Virus record (IMG/VR): IMGVR_UViG_3300022932_000001
Coordinates: 1 to 64,000 of that record
Origin: a virus
Direction: 5' to 3' (one strand)
Length of the DNA: 64,000 nt
A model generated the notes under the pieces. The model was not told the DNA's origin and did not search any database. It worked only from the letters and a program-made list of their open reading frames with translations. Below are positions 45,549 through 54,813 of the stretch, piece after piece; the first letter of the stretch is position 1; every line of letters begins with the position of its first letter. The translations under genes were made by a program, and so were the position numbers.

Positions 45549-46337
45549 ATGTCAGATTTTAAATTACCAACATCACCAACTATAAATGTAGATCAATCAC
45601 CTAATAACTTAGTGATTATATCTAAACCAAAAACAGGTAAGACTAGTTTATTGGCTGGATTACCTAATTGTTTAATCTTAGACTTTGAAAATGGTTCAGG
45701 ATTTGTAAATGCAATGAGAGTTCATATTGAATCAGTTGATGATATTGTAAAGACAGCAGAAGCTATTGCAGCAGCTAACTATCCATATGAATATGTGGGA
45801 GTAGATACTATGACTGCTTTAGAGGATATGTGTGTAGGATATGCTGAAACATTGTATAGCAGATCACCAATGGGTAAGAATTGGTATGTAGCTGAAACAG
45901 GTGGTAAAGCTAAATATGGAAGTATTATAGCTCTTCCTGAAGGAAGTGGATATCATTGGTTAAGACAAGCATTTGAAAAAGTGTTAGCTGTTATTCAAAA
46001 GATGGCACCAAGGATTGTATTAGCAGGACACATAAAAGACATCTTTTTAGATAAAGATGATAATAAAGTAACTTCATCAGAAATTGATTTAACTGGTAAG
46101 TTAAAAAGAGTTATAGCTTCTAAATCAGATTCCATTGGATATTTGTTTAGGAAGAAAAATCAAACTATATTGAGCTTTAAAACTAGTGAAGATGTTGTAT
46201 GTGGTGCAAGACCAGAACATCTTAGTAATAAGGAAATTGTAGTCTCAGAAAAAATAGGTGATAAATTATACACTTATTGGGATAAAATTTTCTTAGATTT
46301 GGATGAACAACCAAGAGCTCCTAAAGAGGAAAAGTAA
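45549..46337 (+). CDS. RecA-like ATPase of Sak4/AAA_24 type
   Basis: A 262-residue ATPase: Walker A SKPKTGKT (25-32), a Walker B-like YVGVDTMTALED (Asp at the end of strand) and IVLAGHIKD. The short N-terminus and the pattern correspond to phage AAA_24 proteins, including Sak4-type single-strand annealing recombinases. The SSB-like gene lies 260 bases downstream, the gene pair expected for Sak4 systems. It probably loads on ssDNA during recombination-dependent replication. Confidence 0.75.
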   Translation: MSDFKLPTSPTINVDQSPNNLVIISKPKTGKTSLLAGLPNCLILDFENGSGFVNAMRVHIESVDDIVKTAEAIAAANYPYEYVGVDTMTALEDMCVGYAETLYSRSPMGKNWYVAETGGKAKYGSIIALPEGSGYHWLRQAFEKVLAVIQKMAPRIVLAGHIKDIFLDKDDNKVTSSEIDLTGKLKRVIASKSDSIGYLFRKKNQTILSFKTSEDVVCGARPEHLSNKEIVVSEKIGDKLYTYWDKIFLDLDEQPRAPKEEK

Positions 46338-46588
46338 TGATAAAGACAGCACATGAGATATTAAGTTCTTATCAGTGTTTTTCAGTTGAAATAGCAGATC
46401 ACTATACTGAATATGTAATATCAACTGAAGATGCTGAATTAGCAATGAAAGAATTTGCTGCACAATTTATAGATCTAGCAGCAGCTACAGCTGAAGTAAA
46501 AGAAGTTTATAATGATATGTTATCAGGTGAACCTAATTACTATGTAGACGAAAATTCAATTTTAATATTAAAAGAACAAATAAAATAA
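46337..46588 (+). CDS. Small acidic hypothetical protein
   Basis: An 83-residue acidic helical protein between Sak4-like and SSB-like genes, with a one-base overlap on the left. It contains AMKEFAAQFIDLAAATAEVKE. No family was recognised; it may be an accessory to the recombination pair. Confidence 0.6.
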   Translation: MIKTAHEILSSYQCFSVEIADHYTEYVISTEDAELAMKEFAAQFIDLAAATAEVKEVYNDMLSGEPNYYVDENSILILKEQIK

Positions 46589-46598
46589 ATACAAATAT

Positions 46599-47246
46599 AT
46601 GTTAAGTACAAACAATCTTCCACAAGCAAACGTATCAAAAACTTTAAATCCAGGTAACCAAGTAGTTAAAATCAATTCTATTGAATTAGCAAAAGGATAT
46701 AATGAAGGTTCATATCAAGTTAATCTTAATATGGAAGGAGAGGATTTAGGTGATGATTTTGAGGGATTTTTTATAGATAACGTATCTAAATCTGGAGACA
46801 GATATAAAGGACAAGTGGGAAGAGTTAGAATGTCACAATATGCATACAGTGACAATGTTACAAAAAGTGGAGTTAAGATTGATAGAGATCAATCTATTTT
46901 AAGAGGCTTACAGAACTTAGCTAAAGTAAGTGGAGTATTATCCCAACTTGATGCTATTGAAGCTGATACGATTGAGGAATATATCCCATTGGCATCAGAA
47001 GTGTTAGCTGGTGGTGAGTATTTTAAAGCATGTATTGGTGGTAAAGAATACCTTAACAAAGGTGGATATACACAACATGATTTGTTCTTACCTGGAAGTA
47101 AAGGTGGACAATATGCATTTACTGCATTAGATGAAGATGATTCTAAATTAATGCAGTTTGATAATACTAAACATATTATTAAAAGTACTCCAGCAGCATC
47201 AGTAGATGGTTTTGAAGCAGCTAAGAAAAGTCAGTTTGCATTGTAA
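46599..47246 (+). CDS. Probable single-stranded DNA-binding protein
   Basis: A 215-residue protein with a beta-rich N-terminal part suggesting an OB fold (NQVVKINSIELAKG, YQVNLNMEGEDLG, KGQVGRVRMSQY) and an extended C-terminal end. Location next to the Sak4-like ATPase and before the primase, and a strong terminator directly after it, agree with an abundantly made SSB. The assignment is by context and general pattern, not by a diagnostic motif. Confidence 0.6.
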   Translation: MLSTNNLPQANVSKTLNPGNQVVKINSIELAKGYNEGSYQVNLNMEGEDLGDDFEGFFIDNVSKSGDRYKGQVGRVRMSQYAYSDNVTKSGVKIDRDQSILRGLQNLAKVSGVLSQLDAIEADTIEEYIPLASEVLAGGEYFKACIGGKEYLNKGGYTQHDLFLPGSKGGQYAFTALDEDDSKLMQFDNTKHIIKSTPAASVDGFEAAKKSQFAL

Positions 47247-47266
47247 TAGTTATAAATAGATAAATT

Positions 47267-47294
47267 AGGGGAGGAGAGATCTTCCCCTTTTTTT
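47267..47294 (+). terminator. Rho-independent terminator
   Basis: Nine-pair stem AGGGGAGGA/TCTTCCCCT (one G-U pair) with a GAGA tetraloop followed by seven T. It ends the helicase-SSB unit. Confidence 0.9.
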
Positions 47295-47311
47295 GTCTTA
47301 AAATTTTAATA

Positions 47312-48280
47312 ATGTTATCAACTAAGAATCTTGTTAATGATTATACAAGTGTTCCAGCTAAATTTATCTTTGAATACTACTGTAATTTACAAGAGAAACT
47401 AACTGGTCAAGAGGTTACAATAAAGTCAATATTCAATGATCAGGATAATAATCCTAGTATGAGTATCTATATAGATAAAAAGACTAGAGATTATAAATTT
47501 AAAGATTTTTCTACAGGAATAGGTGGAAGTGCTATCAATTTAGTAATGGCTAGTAAAGGATTAAATTTTAATCAAGCTGCATTATTAATTGTAAGTGATT
47601 ATAATACATATAAACTACTTCATCCTGAAGAAGAAACAAAACAAATTGTAGTTCAAGATAAGTTTACAGTAAGTGATTATAAAATACGTAAATGGAATAC
47701 TAATGATCAATCTTTTTGGACAGACTTTTATATTGGCAGTGAATTCTTAAATGAATATGAGGTTAAACCTTTATCAGAGTATACTATGTCACGTGTTGGT
47801 GATTCATTTACTATGAAAGGTCAATTTATGTATGGTTATTTTACTAAAGATGGAGAGCTCTATAAAATATATCAACCTAAGAATAAAGAAAGAAAGTTTA
47901 TTAAAGTTAAATCACATATACAAGGATCAGAGCAATTAAAAGGTTATGATGTTCTTATTATACAATCAAGTATAAAAGATATTGGAGCTATGAAGAGTTT
48001 AAAACTTAAAGTAGATTCTATAGCTGCTGATTCAGAAAATGTAATGATACTTCCTGCTGTAATAGCTAAGTATAAGAAAGAGTATAAGTGGGTATTTGTA
48101 ATGTTTGATAATGATGAAGCTGGTATAAAAGCTATGAAGAAGTATAGAGAGGTTTATAACTTACCATGTATATTACTTACTATAGGAAAAGACTTAGCTG
48201 AAGCAGTTAAAGAGAGGGGACCTAGAGAAATCAGACCACGTGTAATATCTTTGATAGAATTAAAAACTTTTGATATGTAA
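47312..48280 (+). CDS. DnaG-type primase with Toprim domain
   Basis: A 322-residue primase-like protein. The N-terminal 90 residues resemble the primase zinc-binding region without its Cys ligands (YCNLQEKLTG, NNPSMSIYID, FKDFSTGIGGSAINLVM). The Toprim part (about 215-290) contains YDVLIIQSS, ILPAVI and MFDNDEAG with the DxD-type metal-binding acids; the usual first Glu (EG) is replaced by QS. It should make RNA primers for lagging-strand synthesis if the altered first motif is compatible with activity. Confidence 0.75.
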   Translation: MLSTKNLVNDYTSVPAKFIFEYYCNLQEKLTGQEVTIKSIFNDQDNNPSMSIYIDKKTRDYKFKDFSTGIGGSAINLVMASKGLNFNQAALLIVSDYNTYKLLHPEEETKQIVVQDKFTVSDYKIRKWNTNDQSFWTDFYIGSEFLNEYEVKPLSEYTMSRVGDSFTMKGQFMYGYFTKDGELYKIYQPKNKERKFIKVKSHIQGSEQLKGYDVLIIQSSIKDIGAMKSLKLKVDSIAADSENVMILPAVIAKYKKEYKWVFVMFDNDEAGIKAMKKYREVYNLPCILLTIGKDLAEAVKERGPREIRPRVISLIELKTFDM

Positions 48281-48299
48281 TAAAGTAGTTATATATTTG
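48270..48299 (+). promoter_or_regulatory. Bacteroidota-type promoter for SegE-like gene
   Basis: TTG at 48270-48272 and TATATTTG at 48292-48299 with a 19-base spacer. The -7 box ends only 4 bases before the ATG at 48304, so the transcript would be almost leaderless. Confidence 0.7.
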
Positions 48300-48303
48300 T
48301 TGT

Positions 48304-48762
48304 ATGACTCATTGGAAATATAAAGGAAAAGAAGTTACATGTTTAGAAGATATGGCTGACTATGAAAAGATAGTTGGTTTTGTGTACATTATAAAACGTG
48401 TTAAGTCTTCACATGGACCTGAAAAGATTTATATTGGTAAGAAGTCTTTACAACATTCACGTAAAGTACGTATAACAAAGAAAGAGAAACTTGAATTTCC
48501 AACTAGAAAAGTATTTAAAAAAGTAGTAAAAGAATCTGATTGGATTAAGTATTGGGGTTCTTGTAATCCTTTGAAAGATGATATGAAGGTTATACCATTA
48601 AAATATTTTACTAGAGAAATAATTGAGTTTTGTTATAGTAAAAAGTATTTATCTTATTGTGAAATTGAACATCAGTTTAAATATGATGTTCTTAGAAAAG
48701 ATACCTATAATGGTAATATATTAAGTAGATACTTTAAAAAAGATATGTTAAATGAGCCGTAG
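48304..48762 (+). CDS. SegE-like GIY-YIG endonuclease
   Basis: A 152-residue protein with GFVYIIKRV (the GIY-like strand), IYIGKKSLQ (YIG-like), SDWIKYWGSC and REIIEFCYSK followed by YLSYCEIEHQ with the metal-binding Glu. This is the pattern of SegE-type GIY-YIG nucleases in phages. It has its own promoter and probably acts as a free-standing homing nuclease. Confidence 0.75.
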   Translation: MTHWKYKGKEVTCLEDMADYEKIVGFVYIIKRVKSSHGPEKIYIGKKSLQHSRKVRITKKEKLEFPTRKVFKKVVKESDWIKYWGSCNPLKDDMKVIPLKYFTREIIEFCYSKKYLSYCEIEHQFKYDVLRKDTYNGNILSRYFKKDMLNEP

Positions 48763-49183
48763 TTATAAACAACCATATACAGGATCAAAAAGGTTTGATA
48801 GTACATGTAGATGTAACGGTTCTTGTGGATATTGTAGAGATAACAGACTATATCAATCCAACAAACAACCAACATTAGAAGAAGAATTAAAAATAGGAGA
48901 TTATAGTATGATACAACCAGAAAGTAAACTTCCTTGGACCATATTATCTTTTAATGAAGAATATAGAATAATAAATTCTGATAAATCAGATGTAATTTTA
49001 TTATCTGAAGATTATCATTTTAATATTGTTCCAGAATTAAAAGATGCAGAATATATAGTAGTAGCTTGTAATCAATATCCAGTATTATTAGATACTCTAG
49101 AAAGATTAGAGTCAACTACTACAGATAAAGCTACAGCAGCTAAAATAAGAGAAGTTCTAATAGAACAAGGATTATGGAAATAA
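48752..49183 (+). CDS. Hypothetical protein with Cys-rich N-terminus
   Basis: A 143-residue protein whose N-terminus (SRSYKQPYTGSKRFD, CRCNGSCGYCRDNRLY) has four Cys in the spacing of a zinc-binding segment known from phage hypotheticals. The middle has GD-type EELKIGDYSMI and a beta core; the C-terminal helix is DTLERLESTTTDKATAAKIREV (partly quoted). The function is unknown. Confidence 0.65.
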   Translation: MSRSYKQPYTGSKRFDSTCRCNGSCGYCRDNRLYQSNKQPTLEEELKIGDYSMIQPESKLPWTILSFNEEYRIINSDKSDVILLSEDYHFNIVPELKDAEYIVVACNQYPVLLDTLERLESTTTDKATAAKIREVLIEQGLWK

Positions 49184-49184
49184 T

Positions 49185-49886
49185 ATGAATATTAAAATAG
49201 TTTGCATATCTGATACGCACAATAAGCATAGACAGATGAAACATAAAATACCAGAATGTGATATACTTATCCATGCTGGAGATTACACTAATAGAGGTGA
49301 AAAAGAACAAGTAGATGATTTCTTTTTATGGTTAAATGAGCAAACTCAATGTACCAATAAAGTTATCACTGAAGGTAATCATGATTTACACACAGAAACT
49401 AGATTTGATTCTGAGACTGGTGCAAACAAATGGTTTGATGAGTTAATAGATAAACATAATATAAATAAACCAGAAGGTTCAATAACTAGATTATATAATT
49501 CATCAGTACAATTGTATGGATTAAATATATGGGGATCTCCTATTACTCCTGATTTTTATCCTGAACATTGGGCACATAATTGTGCTAGAGGAACTAAGAT
49601 TAAAGCTGTATGGGATGAAATTCCTTTAGATACGGATATAGTTATAACACATGGTCCTGTATATGCTAAATTAGATTGGGTTCCTTACAGAGGAGGTGAA
49701 TTTGTTGGTTGTGCAGAACTTGATTATAAATTACAAGAAGTAAAACCTATATTGCATGTATGTGGTCATATACATTGTGGGGTAGGTATTGAACAAACTA
49801 TTGATACAATATATGTTAATGCTTCTATATGTGATGAAAAGTATAGACCAATTAATGAACCACATACAATAGATTTGACAATATGA
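49185..49886 (+). CDS. Calcineurin-like metallophosphoesterase
   Basis: A 233-residue metallophosphoesterase: D-x-H (D10, H12 in ISDTHNKH), GD (HAGDYT, about 34-35), GNHD (about 64-67), H in ITHGPVY and GHIHCG (C-terminal GHxH). All metal ligands of the family are present. It hydrolyses a phosphomonoester or diester; candidates include nucleotides, 2',3'-cyclic products or DNA ends. It overlaps the SLOG-like gene by 4 bases. Confidence 0.85.
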   Translation: MNIKIVCISDTHNKHRQMKHKIPECDILIHAGDYTNRGEKEQVDDFFLWLNEQTQCTNKVITEGNHDLHTETRFDSETGANKWFDELIDKHNINKPEGSITRLYNSSVQLYGLNIWGSPITPDFYPEHWAHNCARGTKIKAVWDEIPLDTDIVITHGPVYAKLDWVPYRGGEFVGCAELDYKLQEVKPILHVCGHIHCGVGIEQTIDTIYVNASICDEKYRPINEPHTIDLTI

Positions 49887-50314
49887 CAATAATTAGTGGT
49901 TTTCAGACAGGAATTGACCAAATGGGATTAGAAGTTGCTAGAGAATTAGGTCTCCCTACAGGAGGATTTGCACCTAAAGACTTTAGAACTGAAAATGGTA
50001 GTCAACGTAAATTGGCTGAGTTATATGGTATAAAAGAACACTCTAGTGGTGATTATAATGCAAGAACAGAGTTAAATATACAATTATCAGGAGGTACTAT
50101 TATATTTGGAGATATTAATTCTCCAGGAAGTAGGGCTACATTAAGATTTCTTAAGAAGCATGGTAAACCATATCTTATTAATCCCTCTGTAGAAGAAATA
50201 AAAGCTTTCAAGAAATATCAAGATATAATTAATATAGCTGGAAACAGAGGATCTAAGATAAGTAAAGAAGACTTAGAGAAATATAGACAAACTTTAAAAG
50301 AAGGTTTAGCATGA
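49883..50314 (+). CDS. SLOG-fold protein, cpYpsA-like
   Basis: A 143-residue protein with FQTGIDQMGLEVARELG and GGFAPKDFRTENG near the N-terminus, SGDYNARTELN, then GTIIFGDINSPGSRATL, the pattern of the cpYpsA ('molybdenum carrier' Pfam) branch of the SLOG superfamily, which binds nucleotide-like ligands and occurs in nucleotide-signalling systems. The basic C-terminal helix may be a phage addition. It lies between the phosphoesterase and PD-(D/E)XK genes. Confidence 0.75.
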   Translation: MTIISGFQTGIDQMGLEVARELGLPTGGFAPKDFRTENGSQRKLAELYGIKEHSSGDYNARTELNIQLSGGTIIFGDINSPGSRATLRFLKKHGKPYLINPSVEEIKAFKKYQDIINIAGNRGSKISKEDLEKYRQTLKEGLA

Positions 50315-51333
50315 TTGAAGAATTAGTACAGGAAACAGTTGAAATTCTTGAAGAAGAATTCTATAGTAAAACATTTTACTTCTCATATTCTAGTATATCA
50401 AAGCTATTATACAGTCCTGCTGTATTTTATCAAATGTATATACTTGGACATAGACCAGAGACAAGAGAACAACATCTCTTAACTGGAAGTGTTATACATT
50501 GTCTATTATTAGAACCACATGAATTTGATAATAGATATATTGTTTCTCCTACTAATTTACCAAAAGATCCATCTAAGTCTATTATAGATTCTGTATATAG
50601 AAAAAATAAGAAAGCTATAAGTTTTGATAATACAATTGAGCTTGATACTTTAGAATATAGTATATTAGAAACTCTGATGGATATTAATTTACATCAAAGT
50701 TTAAAACAAGATTCAGCTAGACTTGATAAAGTAATAACTGAGCAGAACAAAAGTTATTTTGAGTTCTTAAAAAATAAAAATAATAAAGAGTTATTAGATG
50801 AAGAAACATTTATCTATTGTAAAGAAGCTATAGACATCATTAAAAGTACCCCTGGAGTTCCCAAACTACTTGGAATGGGTGTAACACCAGAAGATAATAT
50901 TGAGGTATTTAATGAGCTATATTTAGAAGGACAATTTCCTGGTAAAGTATATGGTATAAAAGGAATATTAGATAATTTAGTAATTAATCATGATGAAAAG
51001 ATTATCTATATCAATGACTTTAAAACATCAAGTAAATCACTTGATAAATTTGAAGAGTCTATTGAATTCTGGAATTATTGGATGCAAGCCGTAATATATA
51101 TAGATTTAGTAGGAATTAACTATATGAATCTAATAATGAAAGGATATCAAATTAAATTTTGTTTTCTAGTAATAGATAAATATTTTAATGTATATCCTTT
51201 TCACCTAAGTGCTGATACTGCATTAAAGTGGAATAATAGATTATTGAAAGTATTTGATGATTTAGATTATCATTACTTAAAGAATGATTATACACTTCCT
51301 GCAAAATATGCACAAGGATTAGTAAAATTATAA
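50311..51333 (+). CDS. PD-(D/E)XK exonuclease
   Basis: A 340-residue nuclease of the Cas4/RecB-exonuclease-like PD-(D/E)XK superfamily. An N-terminal FSYSSISKLLYSPAVFY and HLLTGSVIHCLLL lead segment is typical of phage exonucleases (RecE/PDDEXK_1). The core GIKGILDNL (Asp about 218), IYINDFKTS (D-x-K about 231-235) and YWMQAVIYI (Q) fits the active site. It probably resects DNA for recombination with the Sak4-like annealer. Confidence 0.8.
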   Translation: MIEELVQETVEILEEEFYSKTFYFSYSSISKLLYSPAVFYQMYILGHRPETREQHLLTGSVIHCLLLEPHEFDNRYIVSPTNLPKDPSKSIIDSVYRKNKKAISFDNTIELDTLEYSILETLMDINLHQSLKQDSARLDKVITEQNKSYFEFLKNKNNKELLDEETFIYCKEAIDIIKSTPGVPKLLGMGVTPEDNIEVFNELYLEGQFPGKVYGIKGILDNLVINHDEKIIYINDFKTSSKSLDKFEESIEFWNYWMQAVIYIDLVGINYMNLIMKGYQIKFCFLVIDKYFNVYPFHLSADTALKWNNRLLKVFDDLDYHYLKNDYTLPAKYAQGLVKL

Positions 51334-51334
51334 G

Positions 51335-51365
51335 TTGTATATAAGACAAATTATATATAAATTTG
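51335..51365 (+). promoter_or_regulatory. Bacteroidota-type promoter upstream of DNA polymerase region
   Basis: TTG at 51335-51337 and TAAATTTG at 51358-51365 with a 20-base spacer. The ATG at 51376 is 10 bases downstream of the box. Confidence 0.7.
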
Positions 51366-51375
51366 TACACACAAT

Positions 51376-51741
51376 ATGAGAGATAATAAAACAATGATAC
51401 TAATTACATCTTCATGGGAAGATAAAAAAACATTTAAAATGTTACCTATTAATGATAGGTGTATATATAATGAATGTATTTTTGATCCAGTTGAATGTAT
51501 ATTAGCTATCGTTTCTAAAGAATATAAAAAGAACCTGCATATGATACCTCAACTAGATATAACTGGTGGGGTTAAAAGTGCAAAAGAAAGAATAAAGTTA
51601 GATACTTATTATGAGTATTTCATAGAGGAAAAAGAAGAGATAGTAGACTTTATTAAGTCAATGGCAGATAATGATTTTACCTATAATTATAAGGATATAT
51701 TAGAATCAGCCTTTAAAAACAAAGCTGTTGAAACAGTTTAG
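51376..51741 (+). CDS. Hypothetical protein before DNA polymerase
   Basis: A 121-residue soluble protein of unknown function, transcribed from its own promoter and followed by a strong terminator, so it forms a one-gene unit upstream of the polymerase. LPINDRCIYNECIFDP and LAIVSKEYKKNLHMIPQLD (partly quoted) may be conserved in related phages, which I could not check. Confidence 0.65.
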   Translation: MRDNKTMILITSSWEDKKTFKMLPINDRCIYNECIFDPVECILAIVSKEYKKNLHMIPQLDITGGVKSAKERIKLDTYYEYFIEEKEEIVDFIKSMADNDFTYNYKDILESAFKNKAVETV

Positions 51742-51764
51742 TGTCGTCATACACATGTTAATTA

Positions 51765-51790
51765 AGAGGGGTTTCAGCCCCTCTTTTTTT
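51765..51790 (+). terminator. Rho-independent terminator
   Basis: AGAGGGG (51765-51771) pairs with CCCCTCT (51778-51784) around a 6-base loop, followed by a run of seven T. Confidence 0.9.
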
Positions 51791-51802
51791 ATCTTATAGA
51801 TT

Positions 51803-53767
51803 ATGAATAAGAATTGGATAGTAGATTTTGAAACTATGGTCAACTGTACTATATTATGTGCAGAAGATTATAAGACTGATGAAAGACATGAGTTTGTAAT
51901 TAATAGGGATAGAAATGATATAGCTAAATTAATAGATTTTCTAGAGCAGAATATTACTAATGTAGAATGGCATATAAGTTTTAATGGTTTAGCATTTGAT
52001 GGTCAGGTAACTCACCATATTCTAAAGAATAAGTGGAGATATCTTAAGATGGATTCAGAAAGATTATCTGCTGATATACAAAGATTTGCTGGAGGTGTAA
52101 TTGAAAAGATTAATAAAGGTGAATTTCCACCATATTACTTTGCTAATTTTAAACATAGACATATAGATTTATTTAAGCAGAATCACTGGGATAACAAAGC
52201 TAAAAAGACTAGTCTTAAATGGGCAGAGTATTCTATGGATTGGTATAACATTGAAGAGATGCCTATTCATTATACAACAAGAATAGAAAATGATGAAGAT
52301 TTACAAACTGTAATAGATTATTGTTGGAATGATGTAGGTGCTACTAAGAAGATATATGAATATTCTAAAGGAGGAATTGAGTTAAGAGCTAAATTGTCTG
52401 AACTTTATGATCTAGATTTATATTCTGCTTCAGAGACAGCTATTAGTAAAGCTATATTAGGTCCTAAGTTATCTTCTGCAATGAATATGGATCTTAAAGA
52501 ATTTAAAGCTTTAAGAACTCCAAGATATAATGTATTAGGTAGAGATATTATATTAGATTATGTGGACTTCAAAACTATGAAGTTTGAAGCTGTTAAAACT
52601 TGGGTTGAGAATCTTAATATAGATTTTCATACTAAGATGACTAAAGAGCAACGTAAGAAATTATACACATATAACTTTGAATATAAAGGTGCTAAAACTA
52701 AATTTGCATTAGGAGGAATACATGGTGCTGCTCCTACAGGAATATATGAATCTGGTAACGGTAAGGTTATTAAATCTGCTGATGTTACTAGTTTTTATCC
52801 TAATCTTATTATGCAGAATAATTGGTCTCCTGCACACATTCCACCTGAGATATTTATACCTGAGTACAGATTCTTTTATACAGAGAGACAGCTTATTCCT
52901 AAGAAAGATCCAATTAACTATACATATAAGATTATATTAAATGCTACTTATGGATTAAGTAATGAAGCAAACTCATTTATGTTTGATCCAGAATTAACTA
53001 TGAAGATTACTCTTAATGGTCAATTATTACTAGCTATGTTATATGAAATGCTTGGGGAAAGAATTCCAGGTATTCAACCATTAATGCAGAATACAGATGG
53101 TTTAGAAATGATGTTTGATGAGAAATATACTGATCTATATATGGAAATATGTAATGAATGGTGTAAGCTTACTAAACTAGAACTAGAGTATGCTGATTAT
53201 ACCAAAATGATCATAGGTGACGTAAATAGTTATATTGCTGTAGATACTAATGGAAATGTTAAATCTAAAGGTAGATATGAATGGGAAGATCAAGATAAAA
53301 AGAAAGTAGGTTATTTTCATAAAAATAAATCCTTTTTAATTATACCTAAAGCTATTCATGAGTATTTTATTAATGGTACATTACCAGAAGATTATTTAGA
53401 ATCAAACAAAAATATATTTGATTACTGTGCTGGAGTTAAAGTTGATGGCAGATTTAGATTATATGAAAAGTACATTGAAGATGGAGAAGTAATAGAAAGA
53501 GATCTTAATAAGATTGTACGTTATTACATCTCTAAAGAAGGTAATAAGTTACTTAAGTATAATAAGATATCTGGAACAACAAGTCAATTAGAGGCAGGTA
53601 AATGGATGCAAATTGAATGTAATAAGATTGATGTTAATAAGAAATTTGAAGATTACCCTATAGATAAAGAATACTATCTAGAGAAGATATATAATGAGAT
53701 TTATAATCTTGAAAATAGAGTTGAAGAAGTTATAAAAGAAGGAACACAACAATTAGAATTATTTTAA
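51803..53767 (+). CDS. Family B DNA polymerase
   Basis: A 654-residue family B polymerase. Exonuclease motifs: VDFETM (D8, E10), ISFNGLAFDG (N, D), and YCWNDVGATKK (Y, D). Polymerase motifs: A DVTSFYP (about 326-332), B KIILNATYG (about 376), and C NTDG (about 431; YxDTD changed to QNTDG with a kept Asp). Compact size; no protein-primed TPR insertions could be told. It should be the replicative polymerase together with the DnaB-like helicase and primase. It ends 1 base before the next gene. Confidence 0.9.
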   Translation: MNKNWIVDFETMVNCTILCAEDYKTDERHEFVINRDRNDIAKLIDFLEQNITNVEWHISFNGLAFDGQVTHHILKNKWRYLKMDSERLSADIQRFAGGVIEKINKGEFPPYYFANFKHRHIDLFKQNHWDNKAKKTSLKWAEYSMDWYNIEEMPIHYTTRIENDEDLQTVIDYCWNDVGATKKIYEYSKGGIELRAKLSELYDLDLYSASETAISKAILGPKLSSAMNMDLKEFKALRTPRYNVLGRDIILDYVDFKTMKFEAVKTWVENLNIDFHTKMTKEQRKKLYTYNFEYKGAKTKFALGGIHGAAPTGIYESGNGKVIKSADVTSFYPNLIMQNNWSPAHIPPEIFIPEYRFFYTERQLIPKKDPINYTYKIILNATYGLSNEANSFMFDPELTMKITLNGQLLLAMLYEMLGERIPGIQPLMQNTDGLEMMFDEKYTDLYMEICNEWCKLTKLELEYADYTKMIIGDVNSYIAVDTNGNVKSKGRYEWEDQDKKKVGYFHKNKSFLIIPKAIHEYFINGTLPEDYLESNKNIFDYCAGVKVDGRFRLYEKYIEDGEVIERDLNKIVRYYISKEGNKLLKYNKISGTTSQLEAGKWMQIECNKIDVNKKFEDYPIDKEYYLEKIYNEIYNLENRVEEVIKEGTQQLELF

Positions 53768-53768
53768 A

Positions 53769-54578
53769 ATGCCAATAAAAATAGAATATAAAACAGAACA
53801 AGAGATAAGGGATATCAAAGTGACAGGTCTTGTCTCTTATTCTGATGTAATTGATGAAACATATAGATTACTAGAAGAAAAGAATATAAGAGTTAAATAT
53901 GTAATATATAAACCTAGTAGTAATGGAGATACAGTAACTGCAACATTTATTTTAGATGATGGAGTAATTGCTGATCCAGATATATTTATGAGTCTTACTT
54001 GGACACATAGTTATCATAAAGCTATCAGATTTCAATGTAATAGTTCAGCAACTACTACAGATGGATTAATAGTTGTAAAAGGTGTACAAACTCCAGTTAC
54101 AAAAGCTAGAAGATCATCTGATGCAATTAAATATAAAGATGAAATATTCTCTGATCTACAATTAGAGATATCGTATATATTAAATAGTTTTAATGAAATT
54201 ATTAAATTTAAAGATACACTTAAAGGTTCTGTAGCTAATTTAGAAGTAGCTGCTATTAGTTTAGGTATATTGTATGTACAGTTTAATATTTTAACTACAT
54301 CTCAAGCATCTGTAATAAAAGATTGGTTATTAACTAATACTATAAAAACAGGTTGGGATATATATACATCTTTTGCTGAAGGATTGAGAGACTCACATCC
54401 TAAACAATTTATGAATGATCATATTGATAGTTATTTATTCTTTCAAGATAGTTTCTCTGAAGAAATTAAACCAAAAGAGTTATATTTACCAAATGAAACA
54501 CCTAAATCAGTTAATCAAGAATTAATAGATGATCATGATTTTATATCAAAAATACCAAGTGTAATATTTATTTCATGA
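53769..54578 (+). CDS. Hypothetical protein downstream of polymerase
   Basis: A 269-residue protein of unknown function with beta-rich N-terminal half (VKYVIYKPSSNGDTVTATFIL, partly quoted) and helical C-terminal half. Its overall pattern (TWTHSYHKAIRF, LNSFNEIIKF) loosely resembles DUF932-type proteins of phages and plasmids. It is the first gene after the polymerase and has a 1-base gap to it. Confidence 0.6.
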   Translation: MPIKIEYKTEQEIRDIKVTGLVSYSDVIDETYRLLEEKNIRVKYVIYKPSSNGDTVTATFILDDGVIADPDIFMSLTWTHSYHKAIRFQCNSSATTTDGLIVVKGVQTPVTKARRSSDAIKYKDEIFSDLQLEISYILNSFNEIIKFKDTLKGSVANLEVAAISLGILYVQFNILTTSQASVIKDWLLTNTIKTGWDIYTSFAEGLRDSHPKQFMNDHIDSYLFFQDSFSEEIKPKELYLPNETPKSVNQELIDDHDFISKIPSVIFIS

Positions 54579-54579
54579 G

Positions 54580-54813
54580 ATGAAACGTTATAAATGTAAT
54601 TTGACGGGTAAAACTACTTTTGAATCAGTTTCTGAAGCTAAAGACTCAATGTTTGGATTTGGTTTCAGGAACTGGGACCCTGTCACATTACAACGTAGAA
54701 ATAGACGGATTAAAAAGAAAGAACAAAAAAGAGTTTACTTTTGTGAAGGATGTCAAGGATATCACTTAACAAGTCAAGAATATTATTCAGAAGACTATAA
54801 ACGTAAAAAATGA
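54580..54813 (+). CDS. Small zinc-ribbon-like protein
   Basis: A 77-residue very basic protein with CNLTGK near the start and CEGCQGYHLTS near residue 50, the type of small zinc ribbon found in many phages. A basic patch between (RRNRRIKKKEQKR) suggests nucleic acid binding. It overlaps the MazG-like gene by 4 bases. Confidence 0.65.
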   Translation: MKRYKCNLTGKTTFESVSEAKDSMFGFGFRNWDPVTLQRRNRRIKKKEQKRVYFCEGCQGYHLTSQEYYSEDYKRKK

